A stretch of 64,000 bases of DNA from Physella acuta (taxonomy: Eukaryota; Mollusca; Gastropoda; Physidae), in the NCBI RefSeq assembly GCF_028476545.1, contig NW_026731928.1, positions 1-64,000 of the forward strand, written 5' to 3'. A program made the translations under genes and the position numbers. This document shows positions 47,102 to 57,890 of the stretch, piece after piece. The notes under the pieces are model-generated. The model made no database searches. It saw only the letters and a list, made by a program, of their open reading frames with translations, and had not been told where the DNA came from. Within the stretch, counting starts at the first letter, position 1. Every line of letters begins with the position of its first letter.

Positions 47102-47929
47102 ATCAATCTAGACTTTAGATTCACCTGTTTAAGAAGTGACTAATCACTTTCTTACACACAACAACACTCTTATTTATGTGACCCTTCTACTTAAAATATG
47201 TAGATCTAGGTATCACCATTAAACTCATTAAACCCAGAATCTAGATCTAGATCAAATTCCTATCTTACGTACTCAACGAATACATATGATAGCTCAAACA
47301 ACAATATGCAGGGGTGCCACTCATTTTTTAAGTGAATCCTGAAAATGAATCCCAAAATTTTACCAATCCTGAAACTAAAGTTTAAAATTTTTGAAACCCT
47401 GAAACTTAATTTTGCGCGAATTTCAAAATAAAATGCACTTATTATTTCATTATTTTTTGAGACACTTGATTCATATTATGCTCAATTTACATTAGTTTAA
47501 AATGGATTTATTTTCTTTGTAACAAGCTTCAAATAGAAATTAATCTTTAAAGGATTGTGCATACAACAAAATTAGTTTACAATGTTAGTCCCATCTCTAG
47601 GCCTACCCCATAATGTGTTCCCCCCCCCCCCCCCCCCACTGCTAGCTTTGCTAACATACCCAAGTATTTAATTTTTTAGAACTTCCTAGCTTGATTTCAA
47701 GTGTGTAGTCAGCCAACTGTTAAGTAACAAATATTTTACTAACCTCTGTCTTGTTATTGAATAATAAGCCCACTATATGCAGACCCCTAATAAGATTGTC
47801 ACTGTATTAAATACAGGGTTGACTTACTATAGCTATTCAAGACTTTAATTATTAACAACCACAACAAAAAGCTAAAGCCCTGTTTTCCCTGTTAGCTATC
47901 AAACAAGCATTAAGGTAATTCATGCCAGA
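47102..47929. other. Intergenic DNA, no gene
   Basis: A local repeat of aatcctgaaa/aaaccctgaaac words occurs at 47333-47405 and a C run at 47618-47638. Nothing else was recognised. It presumably includes leader sequence of the adjacent gag fossil. Confidence 0.4.
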
Positions 47930-48150
47930 ACTGCTGGTTACTTTGAGACAAAGCACCAGCCATGATGTTGTTTAGACCCTTATGTGTCTTATTTCTAACA
48001 TGTATCTCTGTAGAAATAAGCTCCAACAGAGTAGCCTCTGATCTTTAGTGCTCATCTTATTCAGGTAGGTCAATGGATTATGGTCATTTAGCACCAGGAT
48101 GGGATGAGCAGAACTAACATACAAACTGTTGTAATGCCAGGATGACGCCT
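47930..48150 (-). mobile_element. Ty3/Gypsy RNase H fragment
   Basis: The minus strand shows HPILVLNDHNPLTYLNKM, followed by LCWSLFLQRYMLEIRHI. This is the C-terminal half of a Gypsy RNase H domain. Only this piece remains and it is broken. Confidence 0.6.
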
Positions 48151-48167
48151 AAACACTCTTTTTTTTT

Positions 48168-48296
48168 GAAAAAGAAACCCCACCTTTGATGCCTCCAGGA
48201 CCCTCAAAACTGTTTCGTTTTCTAAAGCTGGATTGATTTCACAGCTTCTGCCTGGCTTAGACCCTTCTTTTATGCTGCCTTTTACATGATCAATAA
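48168..48296 (-). mobile_element. Second pogo-type transposase fragment
   Basis: About 130 bp matches 44010-44130 of the larger pogo remnant with scattered differences. Shared blocks include gcctccagga, ttttctaaagctgga and tatgctgccttttacatg. It covers the end of the HTH region only. Confidence 0.7.
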
Positions 48297-48299
48297 CAA

Positions 48300-49508
48300 A
48301 AATTTACTGCATTTAATTTTGATATAAGCTAAGCATTTTTTATATGTCTTTTGGATGTTCAGTATCTTGATAGGACATCTTTAAAAGAGCATGACAGCTT
48401 TAACGCAATAGCATGATATGAAAGCTTGAGCAGCAGTCCATTGTAGACCATAGAGTAAATTCTTGCCTCAAAATCTGTCTGAGTTTCGTGGTGTTCCCAG
48501 CATGTATTATAAGACCATAAAACCTGTAAGATTTAATCAGGTGTCAAATCAAACCATCCCGAAGACAGAAGGGTGATCTGTGTAGCTTTACGTAGTCTTT
48601 GGTAAATTGATGTAATGTATTTCACTATATCCACTGTAGAGTTTACAAACACAATAGGTTTGAGTTAGCATATACTTCCATGTACTGTCTCAGCTACCCG
48701 AATTCTTGGTTCTTTCTCACAAAGTAACAGTCCCAGTTACAAGATATCCATACACTCCTTTTTCCCTTATTAAGGCTGTGCTACACAAGATGCACTTTTT
48801 CGTTATTATTCAAGCTAATCCATTGAAACTTTACCCATATAACATATACTGAAAGTTGTTTTTAAAAAAGGTATACAAATCTATTTTACCATATGGTTGC
48901 CATGGTAATGGCCGCCATATTGGATTTTTGTTTATGATTTTCAAAATGCTAAGGCTCTATAACCACAAGTGCTAAACACACCAAAATGCAAGCATTACAA
49001 TGGGCGATTTAAACTTACTTAGTTCTATGTTTCACATTTTAAGAAAAATCAAGCTAACAATTTTTTCTAAATTTTTTTCTATCAACCTCATAAAAAACAC
49101 TAAAATGTGTACAAATTTAGCTTATTTCTGGCTTTAAAATTAAAATAAAGCAAGTTTAGATAGAAATTGAACATAGAAGTTATTTGTATGTATCTGTAGA
49201 ATAATAAGGTAAAGTTTCAGTAAGATACAAGTAGAACTAACTAAGGAGTAGCAATTTGAAGTGGCAAATTTGTAGTTTTGAGAAAAGCACAAAAGAAGAG
49301 AAAAAACTTCAATTTTAAAAAAAAACTACCCAATAAATGCTAATAAAATCAGGGTTTTAATTATTGATTTTTATTTACAAATTAAACAAGCAAATATATA
49401 TAGAATTTGCAAATAAATTTAAATAATAATTAATGTATAAAAGGTAATAATGTACACATTATATAAAACAAAATTTTGTTAAAAAAAACAAAATAATTCC
49501 CAAGGCTA
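48300..49508. other. AT-rich DNA downstream of the Mutator-like transposase
   Basis: No coding region was seen. It may be the 3' flank of the Mutator-like element, but inverted ends could not be identified. A block with ggttgccatggtaatggccg occurs at 48895. Confidence 0.35.
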
Positions 49509-50984
49509 TTAAAATTGGCCAGCACCATAACCCACAGTGCCATGCTGCTGAATATATTCAGCTTCTGCTTTAGCAACTGCTATTGCCTTTTTCTTTCTTC
49601 TGATATTTTCTTTTCCAGAAATATAATCTCTAGACAGATTTAGACGTTTTTTTTCACTGTTGAAACAAGGTTTATTGGCATTTTTACCACTAACCGTTTG
49701 TAAAAATTGTCTAGCATTTGAAGGGCCAAAGTTAAACTCAGCTATTGCAGTTATTGCTGCTAACTCTACCCTGGTTTTGCTGTGAAAGTTTGTCTTAGCA
49801 CATCGTGACCAGATTGCATGGTGCAAGTTTTCATTGGCATTCTGAGTGGTACTCATTTCGCATCTTTGCAAAAGTTTAATGTCTGAGAGGCGTTCATACA
49901 CTGGCCAAATGTGCTTATGAAGCCTCTCAAAATCTAAATAAGTCTTCATCCTCTTAGCATGTCCTCCTGGGTATTTGTAATCTGCAACATCCCTCTTGTA
50001 GATGTACCATGAAGTGGGACCAGGAGGACAGTACTGGTGCTGAGGAAAGTCATCTGTGGAATAATTATGGTAGAGTGAAGCAAGGATGACCTTCTTCATT
50101 GCCTCAGCTGTCTTGTTACTTCAAATAGCCCTACCATAATAAATGCTCAATTTGCGTATTTTTTCTGCAGTCAGGCTGCCAGGCTTTCTTCCTCCAAGGG
50201 TTATCTCTGGGAAAAAAAAACCCCAGAATATTTTAGTTCACAAAAAAAAAACTTCAATGTTCAAAAAGTTTATTCAAGATTTATAATTCAAGACTAATAT
50301 CTTTGTAAAGCAACCTAATATAGGATGTCTAACATAAGTTATAATTCAACAAACTTTTTTTGGATGAGTCCTGAACAACATTTCGAAGGGCGGTGCCAAG
50401 TCGCTTCGAGACATGGTTGAGGCATTCTTCTTTTTCAACCAAGTCCTTCCCATATACATTCAGTGCCTTTACTTGTTCAAATGCCTTTGAATCTCCATCG
50501 CCTACCATGGTCAGATATCTGAAGTTGTGTTTAGAAAGAGACCTGTTCCACATTGTGACAGCTTGTTCAGATTCCATCATACCTGATGTCCCTAAAAAAA
50601 AATTAAAATTATTAGTTCAACAGTTTGGTAAGAAATTAAGTTAGAAATGAGAGAACAAGAATGAAATGTATCTCAAATGAACAGGTAATACTTTACTCTT
50701 GACAATCAGGTTTAGAAGATATGTGGTATAATTTAGTCCTACCAATAGCCTATGTAAAATAGTAAATACAAATATTACTTACCACTATAGTTCACGGTGC
50801 ATCCATTTTCCTTGTGGTGAGCTAACCAGACCTCATACTCAGCTTTATTGACTTTCATTTTTTCTCCTGTTGTTGCACATGTTTGACAGTGAAGGCTGGT
50901 AACATGCACATCCAATACTAGCCCTGTCTGGACCTCAATGACACTGCCTAAACCAATCAATGATTTGTGGCCATGAAGATGCAT
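49509..50984 (-). pseudogene. Mutator-like (MULE) transposase with introns, 5'-truncated
   Basis: Three exons on the minus strand, with GT-AG introns in phase: 50984-50783, 50591-50355, 50206-49509. Exon 1 gives HGHKSLIGLGSVIEVQTGLV, exon 2 FRYLTMVGDGDSKAFEQV and EECLNHVSKRLGTALRN. Exon 3 gives LGGRKPGSLTAEKIRKL and later CPPGPTSWYIYKRD, then TQNANENLHHAIWSRC. This order matches the Mutator-like transposase domain found in animal MULEs. The GDGDSK block supplies a catalytic Asp. A TGA at 50123-50121 interrupts exon 3 where Arg is usual. The upstream end is cut off at about 50990 by a Gypsy fossil. The C-terminal tail is Lys-rich. Confidence 0.75.
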
Positions 50985-52290
50985 GTCGCATTAATCATAT
51001 GCCTGTTTAGTGTTTTTGTCCCTGTTGGACAAATAACTTTTCTCTTTGAAACAAAAACCCACCAAATTTTGAATAATATGCTGGTTATTTGTTCATCTTT
51101 ACCAGTGCCTTCACTACAACCAGTGAAAATATTTCTTAAAATAGACAAAGGGCCTCTAACCTTTCTCCAGAACATAAGTTCAAATGGTGAAAACCCCGTG
51201 GTTTCATGTATGGCCTCCCTTAATGCGAACAAGACCAAAGGAATATGGCTTTCCCACTCTTTTGGTTTCTTATTGGCTACCTTATACAGCATGGTTTTCA
51301 GCGAGCCGTTAAAACGCTCCACCATTCCATTACTCGCCGGGTGCCAAGGGGTGCTAAATTTTTGTTTGATCCCCTTTAACAACATGACTTGGGTCATCAG
51401 GTCGCTAGTCAGTTGAGCGCCATTGCGCGAAAAAATGCCCGACAAAGGCTCCTGTATATCTTCTGCAGTTACGGGTTTCAGCTGGATAGCCTCAGGTCAT
51501 CTGGTTGCAATGTCAACTAAGGTCAGAATGTACCTGTACCCCTTAGTAGGCATGGGATTGATCGGACCGACTATGTCTATCGTTACCGTACCCCAGATTT
51601 TGTTTACTTCCTCCATCATTCCTAAAGGAGCCCGGCCCCCTTCACTAGGTTTCTTGAGCTTTTGACAGACCTCACAAGTATTACAATAGTTAGTTACTGT
51701 CTTTCTTATACCTGGCCTCCATGTGAGCTGACCAGTTGTTATCATGCGCTTCCTCTACTACAGCTTGACGTAACTGTGTAGGTACTACTAGTTGCTCCAT
51801 CTCATCGCCTAGGCCGTCGGGCGCTATGTATCGTCTGACCAATAGACAGTCTTTGTTAACGAAGACATGTGAGGGTGAGTGTTGGTTAGGGGGCTGGTTC
51901 GCAAGCCGTCTCACATTAAGTGTTTTGTCTTCTGCTTGCATCTGTTTAAAATTATCAACTGTGACGTCTAACTCAGTAACAAACCTGCTAGTTTGCTCTG
52001 TAACTTGGCATTTCTTAGCCTGTGCTCTAGTAACGACCGCAGCTAACTGTGGGTCATCTCCCCTTGTTGCCCCATGTATGTTCCCAATAATTAAATCTAC
52101 AGGCGGGTCTTTAAGTAAAGCTGCCTGTAAAAAAAGGTGAATCAACTCTAATCCAACCTACCTTGTAAGTGACCTTCCTGCCATTAAATTAAACACAAGT
52201 GACTGTATCTTTGTTGCTTTGCCCATATGATAGGCTCTCTCTGCAGCCTATTATATCACAGCCCGTATCACTCAAAACTTTTACTGATTT
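50957..52290 (-). mobile_element. Ty3/Gypsy fossil: protease end followed directly by integrase
   Basis: On the minus strand: a protease-like segment ending in VDLIIGNIHGA, a spacer, then an integrase zinc finger (CNTCEVCQK). The integrase core follows (VTIDIVGPINPMPTKGYRYI; PWHPASNGMVERFNG) and a C-terminal part to about 50990. No reverse transcriptase lies between protease and integrase, which is the Gmr1-like order. It is broken in at least three places and abuts the MULE. No LTR was seen. Confidence 0.72.
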
Positions 52291-54440
52291 TTCTGATTGT
52301 CATTCAGCTTTCTAGAAAAAAAAGCAATTGGGTGGTCAATACCTTGGTTGTCTTCCTGAAACAAGACAGAGCCAATGGCTGAGTCACTTGCATCAATAGC
52401 AAGTTTGAAAGGCTTGCTAAAGTCTGGTGCTGCCATAACAAAAAGGATTTGATGTCTAAAAAAGCATTCTGACACTCATTCGACCAAACAAAATCAACAC
52501 CTTTCTTTAACAAAGCAGTTAATGGTTCAGCAACAGCTGAAAAATTCGTACAAAAACGCCTGTAATAATCTGCCATCCCCAGGAATCTTTTTTTTAATTT
52601 CCTTAACATTTTTGGGAGGAGGCAATTTCACAATAGCTTCAACCTTTGCTTGAATGGGTCTAACCTGGTTAGTACCCACCTGATAACTTAGATAAGTAAT
52701 AGAACTTTTACAAAATTCGCTTTTATGTAGATTAACGGTGAAATTAATCTCTGACAATGTGCTTTTCAAATGAATCTGAATACACTACAATATCATCAAT
52801 GTAAGCATCACATTTGTTAATATCTGCAATAACAGAGTTTATGACACGTTGGAACGTTTGCCCAGCGTTCCTCATACCAAACGGCATGCGTTTATACCTG
52901 TAAAACCCATTTGGTGTAACAAATGCAGAAATATCTTTGGCCCTTTCTGATAAAGAAATTTGCCAATACCCTGACAAGTCAATTTTAGAAATAACCCTTG
53001 ATTGTCCGATTTTATCAATTATATCCTTTATTCTAGGCAATGGGTAAGAGTCAGATTTGGTAAGTGCGTTGACTTTCCTGAAGTCAGTCACAAATCTGAA
53101 AGAACTATCACCTTTTTGAGACCAAAAGGCAGGGGGAACTCCAATTGCTAAAACAGGGTTCAAGATGTCTTTTTCTAGCATGTAATCCTATTCGTTTTTC
53201 ATGATAACAGCTTTTTCAGGGTTTAACCTGTAGGGATGTTGCTTTACAGCTTTAGCATCACCTACATCAACATCGTGAGGGGGGACATCTTTAGGAATAT
53301 CCCCAAAAATGGAGGGAAAGGTATCAATTAACTGTGACAATTTTTGACTTTCATCAGTGGACAGATGTACAAACTGGTCATCTAAATGAGCTAAAAATGA
53401 GGAATTTAACAACTTTGGGGGTTTTAGCTTGTCATGAATAACATCATCAGATTCATTAGATACACTTATAGGTAAAATAACCTTAGCTGTGGAAAGAGAA
53501 TCAGTACTATCATCATAGTACTTCTTTAATGAGTTAACATGATATATCTGTTGTTTCTTCCTTCTGTCTGGAGTGTTGATGACGTAGTTCAGATCATTCA
53601 TTAGACACACATATTGGTAAAATAACCTTAGCTGTGGAAAGAGAATCAGTACTATCATCATATTACTTCTTTAATGAGTTAACATGATATATCTGTTGTT
53701 TCTTCCTCCGTAGTTCAGATCATTCAATCTAGCACGGACCGTGAAGGGTCCATAGTACCTTAAAGATAAAGCATTGTTAAGGTTAGGTACAAGAACGAGT
53801 ACTTTTTCACCAGGACTGAGTGTTCGTTTGTGAGTACCTTTGTCATACTGTCCTTTCATAACCACCTGGGCCTTTCTCGAGTTCTTATGGGCCAAATCAC
53901 ACACGGTTTTCAGGCGATGGTGAAACTCGTCAAAGTTCTCTACTGGGTGGGTTTCTATGCCTGTCCACCGCTCTTGAATTAGCTTGAGAGGACCACGGAC
54001 TGTGTGACCAAACACCAGCTGGAAAGGTGAATATCCTAAAGACTCATGTATACAGTCCCTTGCGGCAAAGATCACCCAGGGAACAATTTTGTCCCACTGG
54101 GTATTGCTTCTCACAAAAGTTCTCAACATGGTTTTCATGGTCTGATGAAACCTCTCAAGAGCTCCCTGCGATTGTGGATGGTAAGCTGAGCTGACAACGT
54201 GCGATATGCCTAGCTTAGCCAGCGCTTCTTGGAAATGATGACTAGTGAAATTACTGCCCTGGTCAGTTTGAACAATCCTTGGTCATGGCCCTGACGACGG
54301 TCCTTGCCTTGATGTTCCGCAGGGGGAATGCCTCAGGAAAGCGAGTACTCGTGCACATGATGGTGAGTAGATACTCATTCCCAGCTTTGGTTTTTGGCAA
54401 AGGACCGACGCAGTCCATGATAATCTTGCTAAATGGATTT
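52281..54440 (-). mobile_element. Ty3/Gypsy fossil with integrase before reverse transcriptase (Gmr1-like)
   Basis: Minus-strand order: integrase core from about 54440 (YHPQSQGALERFHQTM near 54140), integrase C-terminus (SPGEKVLVLVPNL; YYGPFTVRARLNDLNY), and a linker with FPSIFGDIPKDVPPHDVDVG. RT follows (FVTDFRKVNAL, KIDLSGYWQISLS, MPFGMRNAGQTFQ, YIDDIVVYSD), then the RNase H start (FKLAIDASDSAIGSVLFQED) to about 52290. A short internal duplication of about 100 bp occurs near 53480-53710. Broken in about five or more places, with gag and protease missing. Confidence 0.78.
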
Positions 54441-54550
54441 GTTCATCATCATCACTCCTTTGTGGCCCCTGGGGAGCAAAGGGCTGCAACCACACATCTC
54501 CAATGGACTCGGTTTTGGGCTGCTCCTCTAATCTGTGCCCATGAGAGCCC
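54440..54550 (-). mobile_element. RTE-type LINE 3' tail
   Basis: The minus strand reads through gatgtgtggttgcagccctt into a gatgatgatga tail. This is the usual 3' end of RTE-like LINEs in this window. It separates the integrase fossil from the LTR-like sequence at 54553. Confidence 0.45.
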
Positions 54551-54552
54551 AG

Positions 54553-55275
54553 TGTAACGGACACCTATCTACCAGCCAGATAGATGGTGAACGCTCCCGG
54601 ATTCTTTCTTGGGGTTATATGCAAATGACCTAAAGCCTAAATGAATGAAAACTAACTCAACAACTCACTAGGGCTCGATTTCGAGGTCTAGGGAAAACTA
54701 GTGAAACTATTGAAGTTAACAACTCATTCAATCTGCATACAACCTTTAATAAGTGAACAAAGTTGTGGCAGAACACTAGATTAAACAAGATAAAATATTT
54801 AGTTTAGAAATAACAAAACCCAACTTACAAAGCGTAAGAATAAATACTATCACAGATTCTAACACTTTATAAAAATAGTCACAGTTCACATAACACTGCT
54901 ATAGCATCAAGAATCACTTGGCCACAAGTAATATAATACTAGGATACTTAAACAACTTAATAATACATAGCACACTCAGGACTTAAGCTCTCTCACATTC
55001 AACTGGTCAAAATGGACTGCCTGGTCAAAATGGACTGCCTCGAGATACCTGTGGGCGATCTATTTATAGACTTGGGTAACATGGAAGGTCACCTTCAACT
55101 CATAAGACCATTGGTTGGTGTGGTCATCTGGTCTGAAACAATCAATCATCTCTCGATGGAAAATTTCTGAGTCTAAGACTCTCTTAGTAAGACAGCGGAA
55201 AAAAACCGGTGGTTGCACCACAAACCATATATGGTATTATAACAATGTCAAACTAAAAATAAAACATCACTAGAC
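54553..55275 (-). mobile_element. LTR-like sequence related to that at 57.9-58.8 kb
   Basis: It begins tgtaacggac and shares ordered blocks with 57891-58849: a cctttaataagtg block (54745), taagaccattggttg (55103) and acctaagtaggtcac (55266). A short duplication of ggtcaaaatggactgcct occurs near 55005-55035. Its outer end is lost at the junction with the LINE at about 55275. It is probably the LTR of the same broad Gypsy group. Confidence 0.5.
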
Positions 55276-55895
55276 CTAAGTAGGTCACACCAGCTGTTTT
55301 CGCCTCTTCCTCAACCGTTCTCTTCCATGTTTTCCTTGGCCGGCCCACCCTCTTTTCCCCCTGGGGATTCCAGTCCAATGCATGTTTTGTGATGTTTTCT
55401 TTTTCTTTTCTTAACGAGTGTCCGATCCATCCCCATTTACGGGCCTTGATATCTTTCTCTATTGGCTGTTGCTTTAAAATTTGCCACAGGTCTTTGTTTG
55501 ATATTTTGTCTGGCCATCTTATTTTGAGTATATGTCGTAAGCATTTGTTTACGAACGCCTGTAGCCTATCAGTATTTGTCTTCGTAACCCTCCAGGTCTC
55601 CGAGCCATAGAGTAGCACTGCCTTAACATTTGTGTTGAAAATCCCAATTTTGCTCTGGAGTGACAGGGCCGTGGACCTCCACATCGGTCGATTATTTTGC
55701 TCCGGAGTGACAGGGCCGTGGACCTCCACATCGGGCGAAGTGAGTTGAAGGCACATCTAGCCTTGTTGATACGGCATTTTATGTCCTCGTCTGCTCCCCC
55801 GTCCTTATTGATCACGCTTCCCAGATATGTGAATGTGTTTGTTTCTCGTAAATCTTCTCCATTTAGCTGTATCGGTAGGTCCTGGTAAAAATGGT
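55253..55895 (-). mobile_element. RTE-type LINE, C-terminal part of reverse transcriptase
   Basis: On the minus strand: NTFTYLGSVINKDGGADEDI, KCRINKARCAFNSLRPMWRS, then NVKAVLLYGSETWRVTKT, NKCLRHILKIRW and ARKWGWIGHSLRK, ending near KTAGVTYLG. These are the conserved post-RT segments of RTE-like LINEs. A 47-bp tandem duplication (55648-55736) shifts the frame in the middle. The 3' end is lost at the LTR-like sequence. Confidence 0.75.
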
Positions 55896-56032
55896 TTTGT
55901 TACTGGACTTAATTTTAAGGAAAGTTACGCATTATTTTTACATTATTTACTAGTTCTGAGTTATTAATTTCTCGTATTTAGCCATTCTAGTTTGTCTTTA
56001 TGTAGAATTAATTAATGCATGAAAAATTTATC

Positions 56033-57373
56033 TTAGGCTCTCATGGTAGGCACTATAGCACTGTCCTGCATGCAGATACACCTGACATAAGTGGCAGCCT
56101 TTGGTGGTCTCTTAGGTCCTGCCACTGGGCATCTTGCCCCTTCCATGGCACACAGATAGCAATGGCGTTTTCTGCATGGCATGGTAGAGAGCCTGTGCTG
56201 GGGGCTGAATGGTTTTGCAACACCAGCATTACTAGGCAAGTTTTGGGGCCTTGTTGCAGGTGTAGTTTTCCCTGCCAGTAGTTGCTGTGCTAGCTTTGTC
56301 CTGAATTTCAGATGGCTCTGACTGTGAGGGGACGTAGGGTTCATTTTTTTCATGAGTAGGTAGCCGTTGATGATGGATATCTGGATCAGATACCAGAACA
56401 GATATCTCCACCATTTATGGCTTGGTCTACCTACAGGGTAGTAGGACCTGTGTTGATCACCCAGGTCCACTCCACTTGTAGGAGTCTACACTGCAGAGAA
56501 TTTCCATGTCTTCTTTGGCAGCATTGGAGTTCACGTAGATCAAATTGACCTGCCACTTATCTGACCACTGACAAGCCACAAGCATATCACTCTGCTGCAT
56601 CCTGCACACCCTTTTATTCTGTTTTGACTTCTTGAAAGGCCAGCCTTTACGGTTTTGCCTGATGGTGGCACAACAGTCGTTGCCTCGAGCAAACACATTC
56701 TCTGCTAGCTTTGGCGATGAATAAAATTTGTCAATAAAAATCTTGTGTTGCCTGTCTAAAAAGAGCTCTTTCATAGTCATGACAACATCATAGCCCAATC
56801 CATTCGTGGAGCTCTCTTCACTTTTTCCTGTCCTTTCACTTTTTCCTGTGTAGACTTCAGTTCTGGATGTATCTCGTCTTCGCCTCTGCACAGCACCAAA
56901 TTTTAAACCCCCATAAAGTCTTCCATCTTGGATCTGATGCAGGTCAAACATAATATTGATGTAAATAATTTTAGTTATCTCATCAGCATTCACTTGAATC
57001 CATTTGACTGGTCTTTTTAGCAGCAAACTGGTTGGCAAAGTACTGCTATGCATATACATTTGTTTGTATGACGAAGTTTTCAATACATTCATCGATAACA
57101 AACAATCTGAAGTAGGCTAATGGTAGACTGTCAGCAGGAATATCATGCAGCATTCCTTCAAATTCAGTGAACAAGCCTTTTTTGTCAGTCACACCAGACA
57201 GCTGATCAGACCATTCAGTGTCAGGCATGTCAGCTTCATCACTAGAAGGAACTTCGTCTGTCAGAATCAGACTAAGAGTCACCATTTTCCACATCAATAT
57301 TGGTACCTTCTTCATCTACATCACTTAATTGTTTATTTCCATCAATAATAGATTGAAGGAATTCAAAAGCCAT
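56033..57373 (-). mobile_element. piggyBac-like transposase remnant
   Basis: The likely start is MAFEFLQSIIDGNKQLSD at 57373. An acidic N-terminus and DSLPLAYFRLFVIDECIENF with QTNVYA follow. The core has GLGYDVVMTMKELFLD and IFIDKFYSSPKLAENVF, with the Asp of the DDD triad. The end has YYPVGRPSHKWWRYLFWY and a cysteine-rich finger (CRKRHCYLCAMEG ... YVRCICM). This is the order in PGBD proteins, and the size (about 450 codons) is near full length. At least two frame changes break it. No TTAA-flanked inverted ends could be confirmed. Confidence 0.77.
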
Positions 57374-57890
57374 GTCAATAAAACAATCAATCAAAATCAC
57401 AATAAAAATCAGAAAAATATCTCGCACTCCTACTCTCATGAAAACATGTTTTGAACATGAACCACACAAGATAAAAACTTCTGTTTTTTTTAATTGAAAT
57501 ATCGTGGAATCTCACTACAACATGGTTCTTGGTATAAATCTGGGGCTTGCACGATTTCATTATCAATTTAAAAAGTGTCACACCCCGTTTTGTCTATACG
57601 TGTGACTTACTTGATAACTCAAGATTTCTGTTATACTTTTATTTACACAATATTCAAATCGCCCTCTCACACGGGGCATCATATTCACAAATATCCAACA
57701 TCATAAAATAGAAATAAGAGTATCCATAAAATATTACATTAGTTATTGAAAAACTTCCAGACACAAAATTACGTCTTTTCTCACCAAGTCTCAGAGTTAC
57801 ACTATATCCAATATGGCTACCCGATCGCACTACTTTTTTCTTTCGCGCCTGCCCTTGCGTCCACAATTATTTTGAGTTTTATCTTCATAC
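57374..57890. other. Flank between the piggyBac-like remnant and an LTR
   Basis: No gene is supported. This may be 5' flanking sequence of the piggyBac-like element. Confidence 0.35.
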
